From: Carallia brachiata
Taxonomy: Eukaryota > Streptophyta > Magnoliopsida > Malpighiales > Rhizophoraceae
DNA length: 64,000 nucleotides
Assembly: GCA_021464245.1 (NCBI GenBank)
Contig: JADCRB010000001.1
Location: forward strand, 5,762,152 to 5,826,151
Reading direction: 5' to 3'
Numbering within the stretch: the first letter of the stretch is position 1; each line of letters begins with the position of its first letter. The notes under the pieces were generated by a model, which worked only from the letters and a program-made list of their open reading frames with translations, did not search any database and was not told the origin of the DNA. The translations under genes were made by a program, and so were the position numbers. Below are positions 47,101-58,125 of this stretch, piece after piece.

Positions 47101-50100
47101 CTTACTTAGCCGTCATCCCTTGTACCTGACCCACCAAAAGGACCTGTTATGAACTTATCATAGTAATTCTGTAGTCTGTACCATTGCTTAATTCCCATGC
47201 CATTAGGTGATTGGCAAAATTTTGTAGTGCTTCCAATAACAAAAAGGAATTTTCTTTTGAAATTCATAGTTTTGTGTGCATGCCATTCCTTTTTGATGGC
47301 CTAATTTGGACTTTTGTTCACACAGTGATTGTTATCCTACTAATACATGTGATCAAAGGGCACGTGAACAATATCTTTCATTCTTGCAATATCTTACAGA
47401 TGCTGACTAGCTATATGATTTGCTATAATTATTCTTTTTTCCTTGCAGATCAAGTGGTGATGATTTCAGTTGCCTTTCTTGTAATTTTGTTCAGTGTACA
47501 GAAGTTTGGGACAAGTAAAGTGGGACTTGCTGTAGGCCCTGCTTTATTCATCTGGTTCTGTTCTCTTGCGGGCATTGGGATTTACAACCTTGTTAAATAT
47601 GATACGAGTGTATTAAGGGCATTTAATCCTGTTCATATTTATTACTTCTTCAAGCGGAACTCAACTAAGGCCTGGTATGCCCTGGGAGGTTGCCTTCTTT
47701 GTGCCACAGGTAAAACAAGCAACGTATGTTGTAAAAAATCTGGAAGCTCATCAATGATCTTGCTGTGTTTATGCAGTAGTTTTTTTTTTTTTTTAATATA
47801 GCAACTGGTAAACTAAGTTTCCTCTTGGGATCTATGGAATGTATTCTCACTGATTTGAGTTTAAATTTCTCTGTTGAGCCTATGGAATGTTGGATAACAA
47901 TCGTAGAAAACATCTGTAGTAATTGAATGAAAATTAAGTTAGGCTAGTAAGTATGTAGTTAAGACATATGTGCTGGCTGGTAATAAATGGACCTAATTGA
48001 CTTAAGAGAAGTGATATCTGTTATGAGTGGCTGGTATGGTGGCTTTGTTGTCAGTTATGAATTTGAGAGGTCCTGACTTTTAAGTCTTGTGACGTGAATT
48101 TTTATTGCAAGGTGGAGCTAGAACTGGTTTGTATTTATTTAAGCCAGCACAAGTAAATGTGGTTACTTGGTTTTGGCATAAACTGAGCTCAAGTTTCAGT
48201 AATGTTAAGCCTTTGTAATGCTTGACCTGAGCAAATTATGTTTTGTGGCCTCATGTGAAAGAGGGAGCTGGGCAAGGACTGTGGTTTTTTTTTTGGTCCA
48301 TTAAGAGGTTCATTGAGCCATGAGCTACATGATGGGAGTAGCTCTTCCCTTCCCATAAATCCCACACCCAAGGGCAGTGGTTGTGACGACAAGGTTGTTT
48401 ACAACCTTTATTGGAACTAAACAAGAACACATTACTCTCTAGGTGGGAGGAGGTCCAGAGGGAAGAGGGATGGAGGAGGTGGGGAAGGAGTGGATTCAGA
48501 TTGGAACTTGGAACTAGCAAGATTGGTGTCAGATTCTCATTCAAGCAGTTCTCATTAGCTAATTTATCACTGTCTAAAGCCATATTTCTGAAATATTGAG
48601 GTGACATATTCTAAAATATGTTATAATTATAGCGATGGAAACCATCACTAGTTGATATACAAAGTATGTTTTTGTCATTATGCAATCATATGCCCAGAAA
48701 ATGTGTTGTGTCATTTATTTGCTTCTGATGACATTAATGGGTCATTTTGTAGGATCTGAGGCCATGTTTGCAGATCTTTGCTACTTTTCTGTGAGATCGA
48801 TTCAGGTAAGTAGCAAGAAATCTACTGGCTCTATGGTATATTCTTTTTTTTTTTTTGGTCCCTTTTGAGTTGCAATGTTTAGCAGCACTTAGTGATTTTA
48901 TTTTTATTTTATCTTTTTTTGTTTGTGGTTGCTAAAATTGGGATTCTCATTTTGCCTTGCCTGCTCACATTTACTGATTTTTATTGCGGTCATTTGCAGC
49001 TCACATTTGTATTTCTCGTTCTGCCTTGCCTCCTGTTGGGTTATTTGGGTCAAGCTGCATACCTTATGGAGAACTACAGCGGAGATCTCCCACAGCAGGC
49101 TTTTTATTCTTCGATTCCAAGTAAGTTTTATTTTTCTTCTTTTTCAACATGGTTGGTTTAATGACTGTCAATAGATGGTGTCTATGATGTTTTCCTTTAT
49201 ATATTGGTATTGGTATACATAACCCAGCATTGAGTTAAGTGGACCCTTTACTTGCATCTTGGAAAATTATACTTATTCCATCCTATTATATAATTAGTCC
49301 TGATATGTTTCTATAGGTGCTGCTTTTTGGCCTGCCTTCTTCATTGCAATCATAGCTGCATTGATTGCCAGTCGGGCTATGACAACAGCTACATTTTCCT
49401 GTATAAAACAATCAACAGCACTTGGTTGTTTCCCCCGTCTCAAAATTATTCATACTTCTCGAAAATTCATGGGTCAGATTTACATTCCTGTTGTAAATTG
49501 GTTTCTGCTCGTAGTTTGTTTGCTGTTCGTCTGGTCGATATCAAGCACTACAGAAATGGGAAATGCATATGGTAATGCTTCTTTCCTATATTTTACATTA
49601 ATCTTTGTTTGGCATCATCTGCTTTGTTCATGTAGAAATGATGCTGTATTTTATTTTCTTACTACCAGGCCAAAAGGTATCTAACGAGTATTAGTTAGAT
49701 TTATCGACTAGAAAAATATACAGATCTATCTCTTACTGTCCAGTCCATACTTTAAGAAGCTCCATAGAAGTCTCCAAAGAATAGGAATGATCAGCAGTCA
49801 AGTGTCAATTATCTTTTTGACTGTATTGGGACTATCATTTTTCTTGCTGTTATACATGAATTCCAGATGGTAATTAGCTGTTTATTAGTCTAATTTTTAC
49901 TGATGGCAAAGAAAATGTAGCTTCTAATGAGTTGTCTCGTCGAGAAAATGGCTGAATAGTCACTTTTGGCCATTTGTTATTATTTCCTTGGTGGTTAATT
50001 ATTCTGATATCATTTCGTTATTGCAGGAATTGCTGAATTGGGGGTGATGATGATGACCACAATTTTAGTAACTATTGTTATGCTTCTTATATGGCAGATA

Positions 50101-51252
50101 AACATCCTCATTGTCCTAAGCTTTGTTGTGGTATTCCTAGGCATAGAATTGATATTTTTTTCATCAGTTTTAGGGAGTGTGGGATGGAAGTTGGATAATA
50201 TGGTTTTTGCTGGTATTATGTTTCTTATAATGTACATCTGGAATTATGGGAGTAAGCTTAAATATGAGACTGAAGTTAAGCAAAAGCTGTCTATGGATTG
50301 ATGCGGGAATTGGGTCCCAACCTTGGTACAATCCGAGCCCCAGGCATTGGTTTGCTTTATAATGAGCTTGTGAAGGGCATACCAGTGATTTTTGGGCATT
50401 TTCTTACTACTCTTCCGGCAATCCACTCTATGATTATATTTGTCTGCATCAAGTATGTTCCAGTTCCAGTGGTGCCTCAGAGTGAAAGATTCCTTTTCCG
50501 GCGTGTCTGCCCAAAAAGCTACCACATCTTTCGTTGTATTGCTAGGTAATATTTTGAATTAGCATCTTACCGCATGAGATGTGTATATGCATTAATTTCT
50601 CCATTGGTACATACTTGTGGACACAATACATAGATTTTAGGTTGTCTGTGTCTGAATATATTTCTGTGTATTGGCAGTGTTAAAATTGTCTTAAAATATC
50701 TGTTTAATCACTTTAACAGGTATGGCTACAAGGATGTCCGCAAAGAAAATCATCAAGCTTTTGAACAGTTATTAATTGAGAGCCTTGAGAAATTCATTCG
50801 TCGAGAGGCCCAGGAACGTTCATTAGAGAGTGATGGAGATGCAGAGACAGACTATGAAGCTGATACCTCCAGTACTAGAGTTCTAATAGCTCCCAATGGA
50901 AGTGTCTATTCGCTAGGTGTGCCTCTCTTAGCGGAATACAAGGACACAGGCAAGTCCACTTCAGAGGCAAGTACGTCTGGGGAGGCAAGTCTGGAGCCTT
51001 CCTCAGACCCAACAATGTCGGATGCAGAACAGAGTCTTGAAAGGGAGCTGTCTTTCATCCGCAAGGCTAAAGAATCGGGGTTGTTTATCTTCTTGGTCAT
51101 GGAGATATCCGGGCAAGGAAAATTCCTGGTTTCTTAAGAAGCTAGTGATAAACTACTTCTATGCCTTCTTAAGAAAAATTGCAGAAGAGGGATTGCAAAT
51201 TTGAGCGTCCCACTCGCATCTCATGCAGGTTGGCATGACTTACATGGTTTGA
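44178..51252 (+). CDS. Potassium transporter, KUP/HAK/KT family (KUP7/POT7 type), frame broken in this sequence
   Basis: Ten exons by eye: 44178-44536, 45826-46053, 46439-46685, 46867-46917, 47449-47709, 48753-48805, 49000-49120, 49317-49571, 50027-50546 and 50720-51252, with GT-AG borders. Conserved stretches include [15 protein letters not shown], the [14 protein letters not shown] motif, [52 protein letters not shown] and the tail [14 protein letters not shown]. Members are multi-pass membrane proteins (about 12 helices) for K+ uptake and xylem loading. An acidic N-terminus marks the KUP7 branch. The frame breaks in exon 1 (about 44265-44290) and at about 45986, 46567, 50298, 51078, 51120, 51177 and 51210. 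Two more losses (50184 and 50200) cancel out. Where judged against the family, each is a loss of one or two bases in a short repeat, and the protein stays conserved on both sides. It is either a young pseudogene or an error-rich stretch of assembly. Confidence 0.88.
46073..46110 (+). repeat. (TC)n/(AC)n microsatellite in transporter intron 2
   Basis: TCTCTCTCTCTCTCTT followed by ACACACATGCACACACACAC. Intronic; no function apparent. Confidence 0.8.
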
Positions 51253-52809
51253 TGGTTGATCTGGCTTCCAAAATAGGGCTTTACTTTGACTCCAGAATTT
51301 TAGGCCTATGTTACGTGCATGAATGCAGGCACGCGAGCCCCTTTCTTGATGTAAGGTGCATCTTCAAGGCTGCGCATGCATTGCATTGTGTCTTACTATG
51401 GCTGCCGTTTTGGCTTTTTATTCGGGAAGTTTTGCAGTGTTTACCATTGGGTGCCTCCGATGTATTGATTTTTATTCTTTTACAGCAAACGCAAAATGGG
51501 GTTGTTTTTTTTGTAATTATAGCTCCAAAGTGAGGTGTATGCAATTTATTACGAGGAAGAATTCTTTCCACTTAATTTCTCGAGAAAACATTGGATCGTC
51601 AAAGTATTTCTATAATTTGTAAATGTATTTCACTGAATTACGTAGTATCACTTTTGTATTGGATTCAGTAGCTGGTCTTTTAGTTTCATGTTACTTTGTG
51701 GGTCGTGGGCAATGTGTTTCTCTCTGTACATCTGCAAGCCATTGTCGATGAGAGGAAAGGCGATTGCTCGGTATCTTGCCTGATAAGGAGAATGAGGAGC
51801 GCTGGTAGGCTCATTTCAAGCGACGCAGCCAACGTCCAAAGCGGGCCTGCGGGCAATTTATTGATCCAGTTTGGCTGTTGGTGTACAAGTTGCAAACTGA
51901 AACGTCCTTTTACATCACTTAATAATCATTAATTTTCTGACCAAAAAAATAGTAATCAATTTGTTGATATTTTAGGTGATTAAAAATTTAATTTTTCTTG
52001 TGGTCTTGAATTTTAATTAGATTTAAAATTTTAAAGTGGTGTCTAACATTTGTTTAATTAGAGATATAATATTTTCTTTTTACACAATTAGTCTCACGTT
52101 TTTCACGTGAGTTAATTTGATATTTTTTTATCAGATTATTAAATTTACTGATATGTATACTATTTATTCATCACGTCATTAAAACATCTCTTAGTAAGAT
52201 GTTCTATCATTAAAAATATAATACCGTAAAATTTGTTTCCTTCTTTTTCTTTTTTTTCCCTAAAATTTGAAATTTAATAGAAAAACTAATGAAAAAAAAT
52301 TAAAATAAAATCTTACTAGAAAATGGTCTAATGACATGAGGAATAGATGGTACATATTTCAATAAATTCAACAATCATGTAACAAAAAGAAAATAGTAAA
52401 TTATTCTACAGCAAACACATGGGAAACTAATTTTGCAAGAAGAAAATGTTGTGTCTATATTTAAAACATAAACGTTAAGTATCAATTTAAAATTTTAGCT
52501 TTTTAATTTGAGAAGGGATATGATATTTATAAAAATTTTGAAAAAAGTTATGAGGTTTTATACAAATCTAAAAAATGGTACAAAATTTATGGAGAAGGAA
52601 AAAGTTATTCTGTTGTGCAATTAAAATCAATCACTTAGTAAACAAAAGAAATAATTATTATTAATTAAAGAAATTGCTCTCACCATTGGTAGCAAAAAAT
52701 AGTTTTTGGAAACTTGAAACTTAAAGGTGGGTATATCTAGATAGACGGCATCTATAAATTAATTCAATTCAAATAACAATTCCGCTATGAATTAAAAATT
52801 GTCAAAAAA
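51253..52809. other. Transporter 3' flank, then AT-rich spacer
   Basis: 51253 to about 51950 is moderately GC-rich and is probably the 3' untranslated region of the potassium transporter. After that the sequence is AT-rich without coding signal. Confidence 0.45.
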
Positions 52810-53090
52810 ATTACGCTACCATCCGAGGCAATAGTCAAGTTGGTATTTCAGTTTGCTTTCTGTCGCCACGACTCGAGTTCAAGGTTATTGTAACCGTGTT
52901 GGTAGCAATGCTCACCCTTTACACTCCATATGCTGTAGGGAATGGGTTTCTTCGCCACGAAGCATGAGAAGAAGCGTTGAGGTATATCCGATTCTAAAAC
53001 CTGGAACGTGGATTAGTGTAAGAATGACATTCTGGAAGAGAGACTTAATGCATAGCTCGATACTTGGAAGAAAGGCGCAATGGTAACTAT
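52810..53090 (+). mobile_element. Possible tRNA-derived SINE
   Basis: AGTCAAGTTGGTATTT resembles an A box (compare the tRNA D-arm AGCTCAGTTGGTA), and CGACTCGAGTTCAAGGTT about 35 bases on resembles a B box. The spacing suits an internal Pol III promoter. A tRNA-unrelated body follows to about 53090. No poly(A) tail or target duplication is clear, so this is moderate evidence only. Confidence 0.45.
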
Positions 53091-54124
53091 GAATTTTATG
53101 TGATGGTCACTACCTAAACTTAGCGCGCTAAAGCAGCCAAACTAAGAGAAGAGACCCCATAGTAGCACCAGCCGCAACAGCAGGAAACTATGACCAATAA
53201 GTCAGATTGAATCTTTTGGTATGGGTCTATATTCTTTATCGTTGTAGTCGGACGCAAGAAAATTTACTCGAATTCAACCGTATTTAAGTAGCAAATTGTT
53301 TACATAAAATTTGAATAAATAAAAATAGCAACAGTAATTTTGACATATTTACCGTATATTTTTTTAATAAAAAAATTAAGCTGTCAAAAAAATTAAAAAT
53401 ATCATGTGATATAAAAATTATTATTATTATTATTATTCTTGTAAACAACAGATTTTGGATATTGAAAAATAAATGGTAGATCACTAATTGGGGGATAAGG
53501 CAGGAAGTGAGCGTAGAAATACCACAATTTCATAGAGTTTGCACCTGGTGGATACTGGATAGGCGCACGATTTATAGAAAGTATAGTTATTTATATAGTT
53601 CACATTTTCCAGGGGAAAAAAAAAAAAAAAAAAGGAAAGGAAAACAAGCATCCCCTGAGCTGAACCCTAATTGGCAAAGAGAAAGTAAACAAACGGCTGC
53701 TACAGCTGCCGGGTAGTCGTCTGCTCTACCTCCTGCACCTTCACCCGAACCTGCTTCGTATATTTCCATCTTTCTTTATTTCTTCTTTCGTCCCTGCAAA
53801 GGTACAGTCTTTTTCTTTATTTCTTTGTGGATCTTTCACATTTTTTTGGTGGGGTGGGGAGGGGGGTTTGCTATGGCAATTCATTTTTGGTTTTTCATTA
53901 CCAAAATATATAGATGCTTTTATAGACTCTGGAATTGAATCTTTTAGGAACTTCACATTAACCTTCTTCATTACTATGTATATTGACGTGCCTTTCCATA
54001 TTTGTCTTTGTCTGGATTGCCTTCTATGCTCAGCTTCAAAAATAACAATAGTTTTGTTTTTTTTTTTTTTTTTTTTGGGTTGGTTTTGTTGTTGGGAAAT
54101 GTCCATAGTTCATTCAACTGTAGG
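53091..54124. other. Spacer and promoter/5' leader of the glycine-rich RNA-binding gene
   Basis: AT-rich until about 53640, then mixed composition with AACCCTAAT (telo-box-like) near 53663. The 53650-54120 part may be a 5' leader with an intron, since CAAAG then GTACAG lies near 53797 and a T-rich stretch before 54120. No other gene seen. Confidence 0.4.
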
Positions 54125-55054
54125 ATGGCGGCGTTCTGTAACAAACTTGGGAGCCTAGTGAGGCAGAGTACTACTTCCCAGAATGGGAAAGAACCGGTGG
54201 CATATATGTTGAACTCTTTACGCTTGATGTCCTCATCAAAGCTCTTTGTTGGAGGTATTTCTTACCTTCTTATCAATTGACTTGTTATTCGGACGGAGAC
54301 TGCTTGTTGATGATGGGGCTAACATCCCATGATGATGATATTCCATTTGACTTTTACTCATTACTTTAGGTCTGTCCTGGGGAACTGATGACCAGTCTCT
54401 TAGGGAAGCATTCTCTGGTTTTGGCGATGTCGTTGAGGGTGAGTTTTAATTTGCATGATGGGTTTTTATTCGGCGATTTACATTCTCGGATTTGTACCTT
54501 TATTAATCTCCTTTAAATTCAAATCTGTTGAGGAGATTTTGCCCCCACTCTGAGATGGTGTTGCCTTGATAGTGTAAATGGTGTATGGAACTGACAGATT
54601 GTACGAGAACCCCAATAATAATTACTAGGAATTCAATTAAATGATAAAACATCATTCTGGAAGAATTTCTGTGTTAGTTGGCTTGGCTTATCTTTATCCT
54701 TGTTAGCAATTGAAAATTAGCCTTTGCTTTTGTTGAGTTCCAGTATGTAGTGCTAGTCAACTGATGCATTTATAAACATATCCTATTGCCTTTAAGGTTC
54801 TATTCTAATTCCATGAGTTTGGTTTGGCACAATACATTTGGACTTGTAAAATGGATGGTGTAGATGATTCTTAAACATGAAGTACTTGTTCCCCCCCCCC
54901 CCCCCCCCAACCCCCCTCTTGCCGGGCTTGTTAGGCGGTTTTAGTCAGCATATTGGATTATACAATTTTACTTAAATAAAGACCTGTTTTGAACTCTGTA
55001 AAAAAAGAACTGCTAACAAGGCATAGATTCTTTAATGTTTGGCTTGGATTCAGT

Positions 55055-55086
<32 letters not shown>

Positions 55087-55615
55087 CCACGCACACACAC
55101 ACACATGCATACACACAAAGACAATCTTCTTAATTTCCTGCCCTCACGTTCCCTCAACACTTTGAGTGATGTAATTGCACTATTAAGCATACCACCACCA
55201 TCCCCACTCCCACACACCCCCCTGGCCAGAAAACTGAAATCGAAAGCATATGTTTTTGCTGCTTTATGACATCTTTATGCTTGCTCACTGACCAAGTTTT
55301 GGTGCACAGCAAGGGTTATCCTTGACAGGGATACTGGGAGGTCTAGGGGGTTTGGGTTTGTTAGCTTTGCAACCAACGAGTCTGCTGATTCAGCACTGTC
55401 GGCAATGGATGGTCAGGTCAGACATACTTTTCAGCAGGAATTTAGGCTGTCTTTCTTGGGTTAATGTTGACTTCCACATTCTGCTTTTTCAGGAGATACA
55501 AGGCAGGAACATTCGTGTGAGCTATGCAAATGATAGAACTGGTGGTCCACGGTCCTTCAATGGTAGAGGGACTGGTGGTTTTGGTGGTGACAATGGAGGA
55601 AATTTTGGTTTCTGA
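54125..55615 (+). CDS. Glycine-rich RNA-binding protein, probably mitochondrial
   Basis: Four exons, 54125-54254, 54370-54438, 55310-55416 and 55493-55615, with GT-AG introns and consistent phase, give 142 residues. Residues 1-37 ([20 protein letters not shown]...) are rich in Arg/Ser and poor in acids, like a mitochondrial presequence, and the [13 protein letters not shown] region matches plant mitochondrial GR-RBPs. One RRM (about 38-116) has RNP2 KLFVGG and RNP1 RGFGFVSF. The glycine-rich tail is short ([13 protein letters not shown]). Relatives bind organellar transcripts, act in cold response and take part in RNA editing or processing. The start is the first ATG, and without it the presequence is lost. 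Frame intact. Intron 2 is long and holds an 18-base C run and a TC/AC microsatellite. Confidence 0.92.
54891..54908 (+). repeat. Poly(C) run, 18 bases, in intron 2
   Basis: Eighteen consecutive Cs, then AACCCCCC. This is rare in such AT-rich DNA. Confidence 0.9.
55051..55109 (+). repeat. (TC)n(AC)n microsatellite in intron 2
   Basis: TCTCTCTCTCTCTC runs directly into ACACACACACACAC with minor interruptions. Confidence 0.85.
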
Positions 55616-57354
55616 GCTGCTCCTATGTCTGTCTATAGCTGCTTAATACTTGTTCAAGTATGCTTTTCCTTAGATAATTGCAACATTTTGTAGTTTTTCT
55701 TCAACAATATCCCTGTTTAGGGTGCCGCTACTGGCTTTGGATTGTTTTCTATAGGGTAGAGGCAGGATTGGGGTACTCTTAATCCATGTGAAACGCGAAT
55801 GAATCATCTTAAGATTGCTATCAGCAATATTTCCGTTTGCTGGCGAATTTGGTTTATTGCGCCAGGTACTAGGAGGTGCATGCAAAGACTGGTGGATGCA
55901 AAATAAAGTTTCTTTTTGCATCTCTAAAAAGAAATGTTAAATGGCTTGTGGCTTTTTTTCTTTTGGACATCAAACGGCTTGTGGCTTTCGGACGTGCACA
56001 AGGCATCCTTTAAGATTATATACCATAAGGTTATACTTTTCTTTTTTTTTTTTTTTTTGGAGACATACCATATAGTTTATACCTTGCTTATGGTTCTGTA
56101 TTGCCCTCATTTATCAGTTTAGAATTATCAGTTAGAAATTATACGTTCCTTCTAAATTAACCTTTGAACAAAAAGGTAAAAAAATTACTGATAAGTTTAT
56201 GAACGAATTAAATCTTTTGAATGTGTAATTTACTCTAGATATCGTAATTTTTTGACTTATAAGCTTTTACACAACTTATAGGCAAGAAACTGCAAATTGA
56301 ATAAAAAAAGGAAATGAAATTTCAGTTATTTTGTAGTTTATTTTCATGTGCGTACCCTAATTGATTGTATTAATCAAATCTAGGGAGATTACCAAACTTT
56401 AGGAGGAATAGAATATAACACAAAATTGAATGGATGATTTCAAACATGAAATTATAACAGAGTAATAATATATAGTTTCAAATTGATAGTAATAAATATC
56501 AATACAATTTCATTTAACGATATTAAATAATCTATTTATTTTTTATTTGTCATAAATTCAATCATCTAAAAAATACTTTTGTGAAAGGTTCGTTGGAATT
56601 GATCTGTTGCTGTTTTGAAACTACCTCCATAAAATCATCAAAATTATTTCGTTGCAATAATGGAAAAGCTTTCTAGCCTCAGGAATATTGTATCTAGAAG
56701 TGCGGAAGCTTCTCTTAGATTTTTCCACACAATAATACTAGATTTCACTGCACAATTTAATATTATAAAGCATTAAAGCAGCAATGCAGACATATACAAC
56801 TTATCTTCTTTTAAAAAAAAAAATAATTATCCTACGATATGTATTATTTTAATTTTATTTCGATTTTATTTAAAGAGTCATACTAAGTATTTTTAATATT
56901 GCTATTAGATTTGAAAGAAGAAATTTCATTTTCTCATTAATCATTATCATTACAATTCTTTTTTTTAAAACATTATCATTGTCATTACGTTGTTTTTTTT
57001 TTTTTTTGGGTGTTTCGTTTCCACCATTCCTCGAACGCATAACCTTCACGGTCATGGATGCATTGCCGTCAAGGCGATAGGAGGCTATTCCCGTTACCGT
57101 ATTAACGCCCTTGAGCTAGATTAAGACTATGCATGCCCCACCCCATATGGACCTAAAATGATGAAGAGGCAGGACAGGCAAGTAGAAAATTCATTACGAC
57201 AAATTCACAGAAAGTATCATTTAGTTGACGGCAACTCCGCTAAAAGCCAATGAAATTGGGTGCCGGCTAACTGTTTTTCTATTTGGTGTAGCAGTGAAAA
57301 AAAATGTTTTGAATTTATCGACAAACTATGGTTCAATTAAATATTAAAATTGTA
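55616..57354. other. 3' flank of the RNA-binding gene, then AT-rich spacer
   Basis: 55616 to about 55930 is probably the 3' untranslated region. The rest is spacer with no gene; 57000-57300 is less AT-rich but without a recognisable frame. Confidence 0.45.
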
Positions 57355-57530
57355 TCAGCGAGCGCTGTTACGAGTGGTAGGGATTCGTCATCGTTTAACT
57401 AGAAATCTCGAATTCAAATATCTGAAAATGCAATCGTGTTAAATACTCACTGGAAGATCTTTACCGCCCTTCGAGGTCCTGTTCGGGTCGATTTAAATTA
57501 ATCAGCCCACTGGACTGGATACTTGATAAC
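57355..57530 (+). mobile_element. Possible tRNA-derived SINE
   Basis: GCTGTTACGAGTGGTAGGGA resembles an A box and AAATCTCGAATTCAAATATC, about 35 bases later, a B box. The following body is less AT-rich than the flanks. No tail or target duplication was identified. Confidence 0.4.
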
Positions 57531-58125
57531 TTTAAACCAAAAAAAATATTAAAATCGTATTAAAATTGAAAATTTTAAATTCGAATCTCAATCAAAATCA
57601 ATTAAAAAAAATTATGAATAATAACCAAACTCACGAGTTTCCAACAAACGAAACTAAGACGGCATTTTTCTCATCACAAAAAGCACATATATGGGCAACC
57701 TGTTCATTCGTTATTATATTAGATTTGAATAAGGAACTGCTTTTATATTTAAGACAATGCAGGCCAGAATGATGATCAGTCAACTGAGAATGATGACTGT
57801 GCAATCGCACACAATAAGGCCACAGTGCAATAGATGAATAAGAAAGAAAAAAGAAAAAGAATCATTCAGATTAAACCAGGAAAATAAATATGAGAGAGTG
57901 ACTACAGTTACCACGGAGCACTTAGACAATTCCAGAGGAAATTAAACATAACACAGAACAGGAATTTCGAGAAACTTAAAAAATCCAATCTGCAGTCATT
58001 CAACTTTCATTGCCTAAAATGAACAACAGATTCTGCTATACTTTTATAATAACAGCAAAGAAAAAGCTCTAAACTTGACTTGCTTTCTTTGGTTGATGTC
58101 TACCTCCATCTTCAGGCATCTAAGT
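57531..58125. other. Spacer and Alfin-like 3' flank
   Basis: No gene. The part from about 57780 to 58125 is likely the 3' untranslated region of the Alfin-like gene on the minus strand. Confidence 0.45.
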
